Counted from the first letter of the stretch, positions 23,634-37,000 are shown. The stretch is 64,000 nt of DNA from Phallus indusiatus (GCA_027605045.1 JAQFWX010000004.1:2056683-2120682); one strand, 5' to 3'. Notes: a model not told the origin generated them from the sequence alone. A program made the numbers and translations.

Positions 23634-24333
23634 ATGCTAAAAGAAAACAGATGTGCAGGCTGTAGGCTGATCACCACCAGTACAAGATTGTCAGCTACCG
23701 TTTCGCCGACGAAAAATTCAGAAAAGGCCCCGGAAATTCCTCCTTCGACAGTATCAGCGGACGCAAAGATTAACAACTTGGTCGGTGAAATTTCAAGCTT
23801 AACATTGCTGCAAGCCGCCGAATTAGTTGCCGCTCTAAAAGTGCGTTTATTATCACTATTTCCTTTATTTCATCCTATATAACTGGTATTCAAGTTACAT
23901 CTTAACATTCAAGAGGTAGCTGTTCCAGTAGTCGGTACAGCTCCTGTTGCGGCTCCTCAAGAAACGGAAAAGGCAGAGGTCGAAGTACGTACTCTAGCGA
24001 TAATATTCAGTATACGTAAAAACATGTCTGAATTAACCTGATGCAGGAGAAACCAAAAGAAAAAACTGCTTTCACTGTCAAGTTGGAATCCTTTGAGGCT
24101 GGGTCAAAGCCTAAGGTTATCCGAGAAATCAAAGCCATCATGCCTAACATGACTCTAATGGAGGTATACTTGTCCATTCTCTTAATCACTAGTTTTCAAT
24201 TGCTCATACAATGTAGGCGAAAACATTTGTGGAAGGTGCACCCAAAACTATCAAAGAAAATCTCTCGAAGGAAGACGCAGAGAAACTAAAAGCTACTTTC
24301 GAAGCACTCGGCGCGAAAATTGTCTTAGAATAG
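23634..24333 (+). CDS. Mitochondrial ribosomal protein bL12m
   Basis: This is the stalk protein of the mitochondrial large ribosomal subunit, homologous to bacterial L7/L12. There are four exons: 23634-23840, 23916-23984, 24047-24163 and 24217-24333, 169 residues. The N-terminus is a presequence ([10 protein letters not shown]). The dimerisation helix pair is [23 protein letters not shown]. The Ala/Pro hinge is GTAPVAAP. The C-terminal domain is [22 protein letters not shown] and then [37 protein letters not shown], split by one intron. It covers all canonical L12 blocks. The true start may be upstream, since the frame is open there. Confidence 0.92.
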
Positions 24334-24520
24334 GTACCTACCAATCTGATAATAATATATCACTCGGTATCATCCAATCTTTCAGATGTAGATTTACTAA
24401 TTATCTTTTCAAATTTAATCGGCGGCTGTAGTTTATTGAAATGAGGTGATACAGAGCAGAGACGGAAGCTAATGAGTGGAGGCAAACAAAGGAAAACTAG
24501 GAAAGTTTTCGTAAGAATAA

Positions 24521-27500
24521 TCAGTCCTCTGATAAATACCGATACTCGAAGCGGAAATCGCTTTTCTTGCGTTGACACCATGAACCCTCCCAATCGAAGT
24601 AAACGTAAACGCCTTGTTCATATTCGTCTGTAATCGCTTGGGGTTCTGAATGTCTTTGGAACCATGTCAAGTATTTGACATGGAACCGCCAGGATTGTCT
24701 CTTCAATTCCTGAGCAGCCAAGTATCTATATGAAAAAGCGGCGTGAGAAAACGAACACCAGTCGGCTGTAATAGAATAGGACGTACTGGAAATATGTTCC
24801 CGGAAGGTAGTAAAAAACGTAGAACAATGTTTCTACGTCTAACTTGGCGAACAACGCTGGACTGCTAAGAACGGCTAAAAGGTTTTGAGGATAATAGCTT
24901 GGTGTCGCATATGGATTTCGGGGGTTATAATACTTTGGCCTAGAACATAAATTAATTTAAAATTCGGTAAGTGTCCATTCAAAAGGAATGCCACACTTTT
25001 CTGTGTCTTGTGGTAACGGCGCATGCGAGTAACTCGTATCCAGCATTTTCGTTACTTGCGCTAGGTCCGACATTCTTGCACCAGCTAAAGGAGGTGAGAA
25101 AAATTTCTTGAGAGTAGTAAAGATAGTTTACCCTTTTGCTTTGCATTCTCAAATGACGCAACGAGATCACTCATGCCCGGGAAACCAGCAGGCCCGCTCC
25201 GTGGTCCGCTAGCTGCAGATGTAGGCCGATTAGTAAGGTCGACGTTGGTTGGGATATTCTGTAGCGTAGGACGTGATTCTGGACCTTTCGCCGGTTGTGG
25301 AGGTACTTGCGCTTTGATGCTCTGTATGCCAGTATTCACTGGTAGCGGCGATGATCCATTTGACCCATTTGAATGTGTATTCGACGGTGGAAGCTGTTGA
25401 ACTTGCTGGGGCAGTGACGACGGCTGTATTTGAGGGATCTGTTGCGGGTTTGGAACTAATCCTGGTGGGACCCCAGTACCACCGTTGGACTAAATCAAAG
25501 TTCTTACTGTCTTCCTGAGGAAATGAACACAAACACTAGAATTACCTGTAAATACGACAACTGTGAGGATATTGGCGGAGATGCGACAGATGCTACTGTT
25601 GTTTCAGTAAAGGGATAAAAAAAGTGGAGTCTCGCATACCTGCTTGGGAGGGTCGTCGTTGGGGTGACGAGGTTGCAGCTGGTACATCGGAAATGGATGG
25701 CGAATTTACCGAAGAGGCCATCTCTAGCGGAGGGGTAGCCCGTGATCCGTGACTGAGAGGCGGATGAGAAACAGAAGCAGCCGATGATAGCATGGGACTA
25801 GCTCCAGACACCGACGGTTGGGTAAGACTTGGTGAAGCAGTAGTCACGGATGATTGTTGATCGAGGACGTTCGATGAACTAACAGCTGAGTTATATGAGA
25901 CCAATGGGCTTTCTGTAGACTGGCTTGCTGCTGGAGCTGTCGTGGACACAGAAAGGGCGAAATTTCCGCCAGTCGCACTTGCTGGCTTTAATAATAATAA
26001 TAGATGTAGGAGCATAATCGAAACCCAGCTAAGGAAACCAACTTACTTGGGTTACAACTGCTGCTGCCGCCGCCGTTGAATAACGTACGGGTAGGGATGC
26101 TGGCGGTCGTTGTGTAGGGGCAGAGTTAGATGGTAAACCGTGCTTCAATATGCTAGCCATAGGCTGCTGAGCGAAATTAGCTGTCGGAGGAGGCTTCGGA
26201 GTGGCTTTCAACATGATCAGTTTAACAGTAAATATATGAGGTCATAACAAGTACCGTCTTGTTTCTCGACAGTCGGTTCTGGTATATGTTAGTGGTGAGA
26301 AACCAAAACTGCACGGTACAGTTGCGAACACATACTTCGTAAGTGCAAGTTGACATTTGGAGGTTGTCGCTTCAATATGGGACTGGGTGGCTGCGTGTGC
26401 TGTAAGAAAAGAAACTAGAATGTGAAAAAAAACAACTAACCTCATCCCTTCGACTGCTAGATACACTTTCATCATCGCGCGAAGACTTCTTTCCAGTTTC
26501 TTTTGACGGTGTCCGTGGCGGCAAGTCTTAATGAAGAATCATGATTAAAGTAAAGGTCAAGTGACCTTCGCATAACTAACCTTCATTTTCTGATTCCGAT
26601 TCCGACTCTCTCTCATTATCCTCTCCCATTAGACCACCGAATGTTTCTTCAATATCATCCAGGTTCAACTCGTCATATATTCCTTCATCCTCATCAAAAT
26701 CTTCCTCCTAGGCAATAATTAGGATCAAAGCTAAAGTGCACCACTGGACTTACGTTGTTGCTCTCTACAAAATACTTGATATCGTCCTTCAAATTAAGAA
26801 CTTTATCTGGTCCGAGCGAACCATTATCTAGTAACCTCAAGATAATTTCCAAACAACTGATGTGCCACCGTCTGCGTTCATTCAAATGCTCGAGGTGTTC
26901 CAAACGTTCTGAAGCCACGTTGCCTTTCTTTTTCTTGCCGGTAACTTGTAGTGTTTCGATCTCTGCTTCAGCCTGTTCAATCTGACGGCCCAATTCTTCC
27001 ACCCATTCACTAACGAGATTTGATGTCTCTAGCTTCTCCTGGGCTTTGGGATCAAGTTTCATGGCAGCTATTAGGCCCTCCTTGGAAAATGCTTTGGTCT
27101 TCATCTCCTTCTCACATGCTTTAAACTTTTCCATTTGCTGGAAAAAGGAACGTGTTAATAGGTATTCTGCATATATATATCCCAGAAAACAACATGGAAG
27201 AACAAGAAGTTGTGAAGAAGTGCAAAAGCCTCACAGTCTCAATCAGTTTACGGTTATCCAGAAGCAAGCTCTTGTCTTTAATATCGTTGCTAGCCACCCA
27301 TGTCTTTATTTGATCCCGCATACGCTGTAGCCGCTTTATTTGTGTCTTTAGATCCGCTTCTAGCTTTTCTTTCTGGGTGGGATTTGACGTCGAAGCCATC
27401 TTCTCGTAGATGCTCTCAAAGAGCTCTACACCCTCTGCTACTTTCTTCAGTGTTCTGTCAATCTCGGCTACATGCACAAATCTACTTTCAGGACTATACA

Positions 27501-27546
27501 AAAGGAAGTCAACCGATAACTTACTTTGAAGCTTTCGCGCCGCCAT
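24521..27546 (-). CDS. NOT3: CCR4-NOT complex subunit Not3/Not5
   Basis: This is a scaffold subunit of the CCR4-NOT deadenylase, acting in mRNA decay and transcription. Exon 1 (27546-27525) encodes MAARKLQ and joins exon 2 (27467-27235) to give [18 protein letters not shown]. The Not3 coiled-coil domain continues with [39 protein letters not shown] and [18 protein letters not shown]. The middle of the protein is a low-complexity Ser/Pro/Ala/Thr linker in several exons. The C-terminal NOT box is [13 protein letters not shown], then [25 protein letters not shown] and [19 protein letters not shown]. The order and the end match the family. It diverges from the Bem1-type gene, with 272 bp between starts. 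Confidence 0.95.
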
Positions 27547-27818
27547 GTCATGCGAAGCTGTTATGTCTCAGGTATGCCAAAGCTCGAATAATGCTAGTTA
27601 AGGTGCTGCAGCGGGATATTGTGAGCGCCTGTGGGTCTCTAGGGGCGAGTCACATGCGTGTAGTCACACACGAGTATGTCGAGTTAAATTCGGAGCACAA
27701 TGACGAGCGTCTGTTCGACCCGTCGCTTAGCGCTTAATCGTCGATTTTAATATCTCCTTGGCCGGTTGACCTGTGCCCCTACACCGTTACCCACGATTAT
27801 CCCCTTACTTCGACTCTA

Positions 27819-29724
27819 ATGAAGTCTCTTCGACGCTCACTTAATAACCGAGATTCTGCTGGAACTCCCCCAATTTCTCCCCCTGTCGCTTTCCCAGCTC
27901 TTCATAAACCATCCGCAGCATTTCAGCCTCCCAAGAAGGTTATTCGAGCTCTCCAATCTTATCGACCAAATGCCGCTCAAGAGCTTGGCTTTTCGAAAGG
28001 GGACTTTTTCCATGTTGTATCCGAGATGAATGGATGGTTTGAAGCTCATAACCCAGTCTCAGGCGCACGCGGACTCGTTCCGAAAGATTACTTTGAAGAG
28101 TTCTCCAAAAACAATGCTGCGTCAGTAATCGTAACCTGACACGCTTTTTTTTGGTTCTTACTTGATATATGACAGGTCTCATATTAGTACTACTCCCGTT
28201 TCGAATCCCAGATCTCCCCCAATCACGGGAAAAAGTCCTACAGTCAGACATCAAAGCTTTTTCGCAGTTGTCATCCATGATTTTACTGCTGAACGTCCAG
28301 ACGAGCTAGATGCCAAAGCGAATGATCCGATCACTGTCGTTGCTCAATCGAATGAAGAGTGGTTTGTCGCTAAACCCATTGGCAAGCTTGGTCGACCAGG
28401 TCTTATACCCGCTTCGTTTGTGGAGTTGAGAGATCCGAGTACGAATTTGCCTATACCAGATGTGGCCGGCATAATTTCCCGAGGTGAATTGCCAAAGGTG
28501 GAAGATTGGAAACGCGCCATGCAAGAATACAAACAGTCAAGTATTACCCTAGGCATAATTGAGGATAGACCCACATCAAAACTTGGACATACACACTCGG
28601 GCTCCGTGCAACGCGAATCTCAATATCAATCAGCACCCACTACATCTGAACCTTTATCTCAAGATCGACCTCCGACTCCGGTTTCGATGCAGGATCAGAA
28701 CATATTGCCACCCGGTTTAGTCCTCTCGGCTGAAATTGTTGCATTCCACTTCGAAAATGATGAATATTGGTTTCAAATTAACGCAGAATTTCAACCTGAT
28801 GATCCAGCCTTGCCCATCCGTCACTTAATTCTATTCCGCGTCTATGATGATTTTTATGATTTTCAAGTAACTTTACTCGACACTTTTCCTGTTGAAGCTG
28901 GTCGACAGAAGGGCCCTCCGTCTCCCCAATCCGAAGGCGGTTTTTCCGAAGCAGAGCCTGTTCGGATCCTGCCATATATGCCCGGACCTGTAGCACAGGT
29001 CAACGAGATGGTGACAACCTTGAGACGAGGCGAGCTTGATGACTACTTAGGGCAGTTATGCGCCCTCCGCAAAATTAACGCCGAACATGTTTTACGACAT
29101 CATCTCGTTCGATCCTTTTTCACTCCTAGGCAAGGTGATTCTGAGACGCAATTCCCTCCCGCTGGTGACGATAACTATCAAGGATATGACGAGGTCCTTG
29201 ACGATGTCAACCTGTCTCCCGCCGGTAAGGATGTCAGCCGAATGAGTGCTGACTCTCAATATGATAACTACTCTCCGATCGTCGAAAAGGAATATCAGCA
29301 ATATAGTAATGGTCGTAATTCAACGGCTCACGCGACTTCACCACAACAGAGCTTTTCGTCGCATGACAGCTATTACTCGAAACCCAACTACCAGAGAGTT
29401 GACAGTGTTGCTCATTCGGAAGGCGGACAATCGGCTATATCTCGTCAAAGCAATCCTATGAGCCCTACTATATCCGCTACCAATTCTCAAACGGCCTTTT
29501 TGAAAATCAAGATATTCCACCGCCAGACGGATGACCTGATTGCTATTCGTGTTAGCCCTCGCATCTCTCATTCTCAGTTGATGGAGAAGATTCGTGAACG
29601 TCTAGGGGATGATATCAGAACGATCAAATACCGGTCTTCTTCCGGCAATTTTACTGACTTAAGCAACGATTATCTACTTCAGGACTGGTTGGGAGCTTCG
29701 GACAAATACGTTTTGTACACCTAG
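27819..29724 (+). CDS. bem1: Bem1/Scd2 polarity scaffold
   Basis: This scaffold links the Cdc42 exchange factor and PAK kinases at sites of polarised growth. There are two exons (27819-28120 and 28176-29724), 616 residues. Domains in order: SH3-1 (about residues 40-95; KVIRALQSYRPNAAQELGF), SH3-2 (about 140-200; FAVVIHDFTAERPDELDA), a linker, a PX domain (about 290-420; PPGLVLSAEIVAFHFENDEYW, HLILFRVYDDFYDFQ, YLGQLCALRK) and a C-terminal PB1 domain (about 540-616; LKIKIFHRQTDDLIAIRV). The PB1 acidic OPCA-type residues are only partly evident. The 55-bp intron uses gtcagt. The domain order and length match Bem1/Scd2. Confidence 0.95.
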
Positions 29725-30104
29725 GCTGTAGTATTTTTTGTTCCGTCTTTTACGTCGTGTACTATTTAGTTTCCAGATACTTTATGTTTATTCTTCTCAT
29801 TTTTAGTGAAAGTAGGATTAGTCTTGTACGCCCTATCATTGTGATGCATATACAGAGCATTTACATTCATCGGATAAATATTATGCATTTACAGTCAGGT
29901 ATAAAAAAACAAATTCAGAAATCATGAAGGCAGGACATTGACACAGCGAACGCGATACCAAAATGAGGGATTCACTTGGATCCTACTCATTATACACAAC
30001 ATAAGTATGCGGCAAGCGGAAGAAGTGCAAATTTCGTTATCCATTAAGACACATAAGGTATCTCCCCTAACGATCACGCATGAAGGTCAGGCAGTTTATG
30101 AAAG
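29725..30104. other. Convergent intergenic region
   Basis: This 380-bp interval lies between convergent 3' ends of the Bem1-type and Rab-type genes. It is A/T-rich and contains likely 3' UTRs, with no coding or RNA gene seen. Confidence 0.4.
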
Positions 30105-31484
30105 TCATGATTGACAGCAAGTGCTGCGTGTTGCTTTCCGTTGACGAGCTGCTTCTTCATTTGCAACCACTTCCCACCTTGGAGTGGGAACGTCTGTGAG
30201 AACAATACTGTCGCGATTACTCCACTCATGCTCGCGAGTAGTATTTCTTTTCGAGATAATGGCGCCTATCAGTGAATCAAAAAGATGCTTTACTCCTAGA
30301 AACGGATTGAGAATAAATCGTTAAAACTGATGAAATTCCATACCATTGCCGTCTTTAGCCGAGACTTCAAATAGTTTCATATCCTTCTCTAAACCCCAAG
30401 AAACTTCGCTGTCATCGTCAAATTCGTCCTTTCTAGGCCATTCTTGGCCGTCTGGCATTCTCCCATATCTGTCTTTTAGGGCATGCGATGAAAACAAGAT
30501 ATCGGGCTTCGAAGACGAAAGAGCAGGCGAGGATATATTACTACCTGAATAGGCTGTACGGTTTCCTTTCCCATTAGTAACGCTGGTCTTTGACCGTTTC
30601 AATTCAGGATTTCGAGACGGAACCTCCACAGCAACAGAGGGCGATGGTGATGGCGGAGGTTTGATGAATGAAGAGGAAAAAGGAACTGAGCGCACTGAAG
30701 TTAGTGATGATAAGTGTGGGCGAATATAGGAAAATGCGGATTGTTCCAACCCAGATGGTGGAGGCGTAGCTGCCCGAGGAGGCGGAAACCAAGTGTGTAA
30801 CGATAAGCGAGCACGATCGTCCGTTACTTGACGGTACTGTCCTAAGTCTGCTTTAGATCCAACTATATAAATAATCAAGTCGGTGGCGGCATTTTTCTTG
30901 AGCTCTGTGAGGGAAATATTGTCAATGAGTAAGCTTTGTGATTAAAACGTGAATATTACCCTCTAACCATCCTTTTACATCTTCAAAGCTGGAAAGATTT
31001 GTAATGTCGTAAAGTAAAAGAGCCGCATGAGCCCCTCGATAGTACATTGGAGCCTGAACAAAAAATCCTTTTTAGAAAGGGTTTCGCATATGAAGGAGAA
31101 GAAGTAGGAACAGACCATACTCCTAAATCGTTCTTGACCGGCGGTATCCCATAGCTGGAGTCTGACCTATATAGCATTCGTTAGAATTCGGGACTGTAGG
31201 ACTTCAGACATTCCATACTTTATAACCATTTACATATACCTTCTTAGTTACAAAAAGAGCTCCTGTTGTTGATAATATTGTAACGGGATCAAAGGTATTC
31301 CTGGTATATCGTTGTAGAAGACTGGATTTCCCGACCCCTAAGAAAGAAAAGCCTGGTCAAAATTGTCACGCGTGCAGAACGCGTCGGTCGATTCCACACC
31401 AGTGCTACCCATCAAAACTATCTTGCAATCCACAGATGGACTTTCTAAGTGAGATGCATAGGGATCCGTGACAGTATATGACAT
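30105..31484 (-). CDS. Rab/Ypt-type small GTPase with large internal insertion
   Basis: This Ras-superfamily GTPase is probably membrane-bound and of Rab type. The start at 31484 opens [18 protein letters not shown]1 is [20 protein letters not shown], split by an intron. G3 is [10 protein letters not shown] and is followed by [18 protein letters not shown], a Rab-like switch II. The G4 box is VGSKADL, with Ser in place of Asn. G5 is [10 protein letters not shown]. About 160 residues separate G4 and G5, where about 30 is usual. The extra segment is Ser/Pro-rich ([29 protein letters not shown]) and may be a disordered insertion. The protein ends in STCCQS, a cysteine pair suitable for prenylation. 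There are six or so exons. The nearest family may be Rab5/Rab22-like, but this is not settled. Confidence 0.85.
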
Positions 31485-31861
31485 GGAAAAGGAAAATTTG
31501 CAGGAAAACACTTTACAGAAGGGGCATAATTTGACTGACGGAAGTTAGGGGAGCAATGGTGATAAGTGTCACATGTGACAAAAGCACTCAGTTGCCAAAA
31601 ACTTCAAATTCGGCGTCCATTGGATGTCCTTGCAAGAAAGATTTATTGTTCTGATACCATTTATTGTTTGAGGCTGAAAGTCGCACACAATCACGTTTTC
31701 TCGCAGTAATTATTATTTCCACTTTGGAATACTACAATATGACAGCAACGATAGCTAGGGGCATTTGCATTTTATGCTGGAGCTTAGCCTTGCTATGAAG
31801 AAATGATAAGAAAGCTACCAAAAAAGCACACATATAAAGACATCTTGACTTACTACAATGG
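31485..31861. other. Intergenic region
   Basis: This 377-bp interval lies upstream of the Rab-type gene and downstream of mL40, both on the minus strand. An imperfect palindrome (tgtcacatgtgaca, near 31567-31580) could be a regulator site, but there is no independent support. No coding frame is seen. Confidence 0.4.
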
Positions 31862-32422
31862 TCACTGAGACCGCACTAGTGGTGATTTCCAATTGTGATC
31901 CCATCCTTCCTTCGACGGGGTATCCACAGGCAGCTTCAGCTCCCTAGGGAACAAGCCGGGAATACGACCATTGATCCAGGCTTCAGCAACTACTCTCTCA
32001 GATCCCTTTGCATCGCTCAAGATTTTGTTTTCTTCCTCCGTCCTTTGTCGTGGATCCTCGACCCGATTCGCCTCAATGGCTAGCCGCATATCCAGCTGGG
32101 CCAGCTCGGTCATTGCCCTTTTCATACTTTCGAACTTTCTTTCAATTTCAACTTGACGCTGCTGTCGCCTGTGACGGAGATATAGTTTATAACCTCTCTC
32201 TATGATTTCGTGAACCTGTCTTGTTGGTATGGATTTCCAGAGCGCACGGAGCGTGTTCGGACGCCATGAGCCTGTTGGGGAAGGTTTACTGCGAACGTTT
32301 GGAGGGTACAGAGCACGTCGTATTACAGCGACTTTTTCGTCCATTCCTTCGCGGGTTGACTTTGTACTGGCATTTCTGACGATACCGACAGATTTTGGAA
32401 GTGTGTAGCGGACAGGATTCAT
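31862..32422 (-). CDS. Mitochondrial ribosomal protein mL40
   Basis: This is a large-subunit mitochondrial ribosomal protein of the mL40 (yeast MRPL28) family. It is a single exon of 186 residues. The start opens an Arg/Ser-rich presequence (MNPVRYTLPKSVGIVRNAST). The core matches fungal members: VAVIRRALYPPNVRSKPSPTG, WRPNTLRALWKSIPT, HEIIERGYKLYLRHRRQQR and FESMKRAMTELAQ. It ends in a basic/aromatic tail. It is followed by eS7 upstream on the same strand, with 274 bp between. The identity rests on these blocks, with no active-site motif to confirm it. Confidence 0.8.
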   Translation of the reverse strand: MNPVRYTLPKSVGIVRNASTKSTREGMDEKVAVIRRALYPPNVRSKPSPTGSWRPNTLRALWKSIPTRQVHEIIERGYKLYLRHRRQQRQVEIERKFESMKRAMTELAQLDMRLAIEANRVEDPRQRTEEENKILSDAKGSERVVAEAWINGRIPGLFPRELKLPVDTPSKEGWDHNWKSPLVRSQ

Positions 32423-32696
32423 GTCAGGATGAATGAGAGGTAATTTTAGGCGGGTTTATGGTTCCCTGTGGGTCCCTTCATGACAATAGTGTACAGTCGT
32501 ACTCGGACACGGTTCGTGTTTTGGCATCACAGATAGGGAAGTGTGCACGAACAAGTTTAATTCACCATAATTGAAATAGTCACATTACATGTATTTTAGT
32601 CGAAGCGGTATAGTCAACTCTCCATACGTCAGTGATGTGCATACGATATTTGACAATACTATCATATGAGTCATATTGACCGTCAACGGCATAAAA

Positions 32697-33402
32697 TCAC
32701 TCGCTCGCAACAGCAGGGAACTCAAACACTACGTCCTTTCCGGTCAAGCGACGGTAGACGGATGAGAACGAATCCAATTTGTACTCCAAAGAAGTCGCGT
32801 CCTTCGGATCGAGGAATCTAAATAGGAAATAGACGTGTAACTTATAGCCATGAACTCCTAATAATGCCATAACTCACACTTTCAACGTCTTCGATCCATC
32901 AGTAGCAACACGGGTCCTCTTGCCAGTTATATCTGTGGGGTAAACAAGATCTTCGAGAATTCGTTCATGGACGCTGGTTAATGTACGACTGCGGGGTCGT
33001 TTTTGCTTAACACGAGAATTCCGCTTGGGCTTGCGAAGCATTCTACGTTGCGCAACAAATACTACGTGTCTGTCCGAGAACTTCTTCTCGAGCTCGCGAG
33101 TCAATCTTAAAACATGTTATCAATATTTTGCGAGTTGGAACAAAACCATGAGGATAATACCTAGACTGAATTTTACGGAAAGCTTTTTGTTGAGGAACCG
33201 GAACAAAAACGACAATAGCCTTTTTGCCCCCCTTGACATCTACTTCACGAGCGGCAGAAATTTGGAGAGGCCGTAAGTCGGTTTTAAGCTCGGGGACATT
33301 ATTTTCTAAGTCAAGCAAAGCCTGAGCTACGCTAGTTTCAATTTCATCGGGAGCGCCAGTTGGTGCGTTAGCTGTTCGGAACACTTTTGAGGAGACGGAC
33401 AT
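32697..33402 (-). CDS. RPS7: 40S ribosomal protein eS7
   Basis: This is a structural protein of the 40S body. There are three phase-consistent exons: 33402-33161, 33105-32878 and 32817-32697, 196 residues. Characteristic segments are [61 protein letters not shown], the basic [20 protein letters not shown] and [21 protein letters not shown]. All canonical blocks are present and the length is normal. Introns are about 55-60 bp. Confidence 0.96.
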
Positions 33403-34044
33403 TTTAGCGGCCTAGAGAAACTTGTCAATACTACATCCGAGACACCGACGACGCATCCATCGACCAAATCAAAACTTTTTGACCAAACGAGGTAAGGAAA
33501 GAACCCCCTTGCAAAAAAGTCTTTGCAGATGCATCATAAATCGATAAAACTCACCAGGAATTAGGGAAAGGCCTGGAGTGGAATCGGATGAAAGTAGACG
33601 GAGCAAGCGGGCGGCTGAGTCAGCAAACCTGAGGTAACAAACAGTCCATGAACTTCCCATGAACTCAAGTTAGCTCTCATTCAAAAGCACAAGTTTCTGC
33701 TCTCGTTCAAATAAGAATTATTACTAGTTGATCATTATTATTTTCTTTATGAACGCTGAATTTCCGTCAGTGGCAATCTGCCTGAGTCGCTGTACTTCCA
33801 AGATCCTATTACAGAAAAGCATACATGTAATTTTTAAAACCAAGTCACATGCATTTCGACTCAACAGTAGCTTGAGAAGTGCCAAAAATCAGATATTTAA
33901 TCAGTAAATTCAGGACTGCTTGAATTGAACTTTCCGCACTCTGTGCGAGACAATTGGCGATCCGCCGGCGCCTCCGCGAGTCGCCACCCTTTCAGCTGTT
34001 GTGGGGTCAGAACGTCTGACAGTTCTAGCTCTGGCAACTTCTCC
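33403..34044. other. Divergent intergenic region eS7/THO2
   Basis: This 642-bp interval lies between divergent starts. A short minus-strand frame (33660-33469) has no family resemblance and is probably chance. The region must contain the promoters of eS7 and THO2; no defined element was recognised. Confidence 0.4.
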
Positions 34045-37000
34045 ATGAAACACTCAACCATTCTTTCAGCAGTTGATTCATATGTGTCTGAATGGAGCAA
34101 GGGCGGTGAACAAAAATGGTGAAACATATTATTGCCGATTTCGAATAGATACTGATTGTTCCGTATTGTTAGCTTGGACTTTCTGAAACCACATCTGCTT
34201 GAAGCAGAACGCAACTCACAGAGCTCCCTGAATGTCTTAATTGCAATATTTCATTCACTCCTTCGCTCATTGCTATATCTTTTTGCGGACAAGCCCTTGA
34301 CCGCTACGCAACTACTAGTATTTGTCCAAAAGGTTGCCGAAACTTTTCCTTCATCCTCGAATTCGTCACAATCCCGGTTTATGTCAATAATTGGAGAAAT
34401 ATTAGTAGATGTTTATTGGTCGGTGGAATTAGAGGTTGAAGAACAACTGATTTCATACAAGAGCCTATTAAACCGGCACGCTTCAGCTCCTGAAATCACA
34501 AATGGAAATATGCCTGTCCCTCCTCCCGAAGTTCCTACACCTTCAGAAGAACACCAGAGGGTAGAAGCAGACAAGAATACCTTAACTAGCCTGTTGCGTG
34601 GTTTGCTTGTAAGCGTTCTCTTTCCACTTTCAAACAGTCAATTTCTGAGTAATGTAGGACAAACGCTTCGTTGATCCACGCGTGTGCAGGGAACGTCTTG
34701 AGCTTTCAAGCCTTGAAGCCGCAAAACTGATTATGGATAGTCAATTGATGGCCAAAAGGGAGATTCGTACGAGGACAAGCCTTTTGTAAGCTCAATCGCA
34801 TAACGCAATTCATGAACCTCATGAAGTCTCTTGGACAGTTACAAACAAAACAAATTTAATCTTCTTCGCGAACAATCGGAAGGTTACTCCAAACTTTCCA
34901 CGGAGTTGATTCATTATATTGGTCCTCCTCATAATACTTCTGGTTATCCTGCTGAAGATACATCCGCCATTGAAGCAAGAGCCCGTGGTGCTTGGGATAA
35001 GATTATTGGTCTTATTGGCTATTTTGACCTGGATCCCAGTCGTGCCTTGGATATAACGCTTGATGTATTATCCACACATGTGGCGACGCATTACACTTTC
35101 TTCCTGGCGCTGCTTAAGATTTCATCGTGGTGTAGAGCCCGGTTCGTTCAATCCAGAGATCACGCGATGGAAGTGGAGAAGCAGGGAAGTCAATATCAAG
35201 GTAAAAGTTTGGACGAGATATTTTCACTGGCAGAAGGCGGAAGCGCGGGTCGCTTTAAACATCCAGAAACCCCGCAGGTCTGCGCGGAAGTTTTGGGTTT
35301 TAAATTCGCGTATTATCAAGTTCGTTATTTCAAACAGCCCTTTTGGTTTATGTTGTTGTCTGACACTGTTCCGTAGAACCCAAGTGTCGCAGAATCTGCT
35401 CCAAAGTCTCTTTTCATGGCCGCCGCTCTACTTATCAAGGAGAACATAATTAGTTTGGAGGATCTATACCCATATGTGAGTTACACAAGCTTATCCACTG
35501 CGAGTAATTTTTTGATAATTGTGAACAGCTATCACCTTCAGACGAAGACTTAGAGTCTGTATATCATCAAAGTTATAAGGACAGCATTTTGGATCGCATC
35601 GCTGCTGCTAAAGTTAGCGCTCTTGCTGTTGCAGCTCCATTGAGTGACGATACTCTCCCAAATGGCTCGACTCGACCTCGCCCGACTGGTTCTGAAGCAA
35701 AAGCTCCCGCAGAGCAGCAAAAAGCTCCCAACCAAAAGCTAGAGCTATTGATTGCATTATTGTCTGTTGGCGCAGTTCGTCAATCGATTTCTATCATGAC
35801 GACATTTCCCTGGATGGTTGCTGCATATCCTGATGTAGCCGATCTCTACCTTCGGATTCTGCGAATTTCGCTCCAGCCGCTCTACGAAAATTCGTATCGA
35901 CCAAACTCAGATTTTGTTCAGAGCAATACAACGCCCCGTTCTAGATATGGAACTAACGGCGTGATTTTTACGCCTACTCGGAAAACAGCAATAACCCTAC
36001 TCGCGCCAGTTCCCCCCCACACAGCTACTACAGAATTTGTCTTTTTCTACCCTAACTGGCGTGACACAATTCCAATATGTACAGAGTTATCTGATATCCA
36101 GGATGTTCTGATTCCCTTGTTGAAGTTCATAGGCGTCCAGATATCTAGAGATATCGGATTTATAACGAAACTCTGTCGGCTCGGAAAAATTCAGCTGACG
36201 TCTCCAGTATGTCATTTCCCGGAAAGCCCCAATACAATATATCTCATTCTTTCATTTAGGACGTATCCAACGAAACCAAAAAACTTTGGGTGGAAATTAC
36301 GCGAGAATTCTTGCTCCCTACTATTTCTCTGCAACGCGCCAATGCCGTATGTTCTGTGGAATCCTGGCTGGGTGTCATCCGTCATTTTGACGTGGAGACT
36401 CGATGGTCGTTATACGGTGAATGGAAGCAGAGTCTTTATAAGAAGATTCCAGAACTACGTGTGACTTTCGTTGAGGCTGACAGAGAAGCCAAGGGTGTCC
36501 TCCGCAGGCTCTCAACTAAGAATATTTCTCAAATGTCTCGAAATATTTCGAAGTTGTGCTATTCCAATCCTTGTATTGTCTTAACCAACATCATCAAGCA
36601 AATCGAGTCTTACGAGAACATGGCGGCCACCATAATAGATGCTTTTCGATACTTCGTCAACATGAGCTTTGATGTTCTGTCATATATCCTCATGGACGCT
36701 TTTACGGACCCTTCCAAACAGCGTATCAAAAGTGACGGAACAAACGCCTCGCTATGGCTTCAAAGTTAGTTTCGAATTAGCCAACGGACGCTGAATCTCA
36801 CAAATTGCACTTAGGTCTCGCTGCTTTCACTGGTGCGGTCCACAAAAAGTACTTCTTTATGGATCCGGAACACGTTTTGAAATATGTGGCACATCAATTG
36901 CGAAATAACCAGACAAGCGAATTGATCGTTCTCCAAGAGCTAATCTATCGCATGACTGGGATCAAGCCCCTTGCGACAGCAACAGACTCCCAGGTGTTGG

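Noticed and set aside
31560..31580. Near-palindrome tgtcacatgtgaca
   Set aside because: It is a short imperfect palindrome without repeats or conserved context, so I do not call a binding site.
33469..33660. Minus-strand 63-residue frame
   Set aside because: It lies in the eS7/THO2 promoter gap, has no family resemblance and is probably chance.
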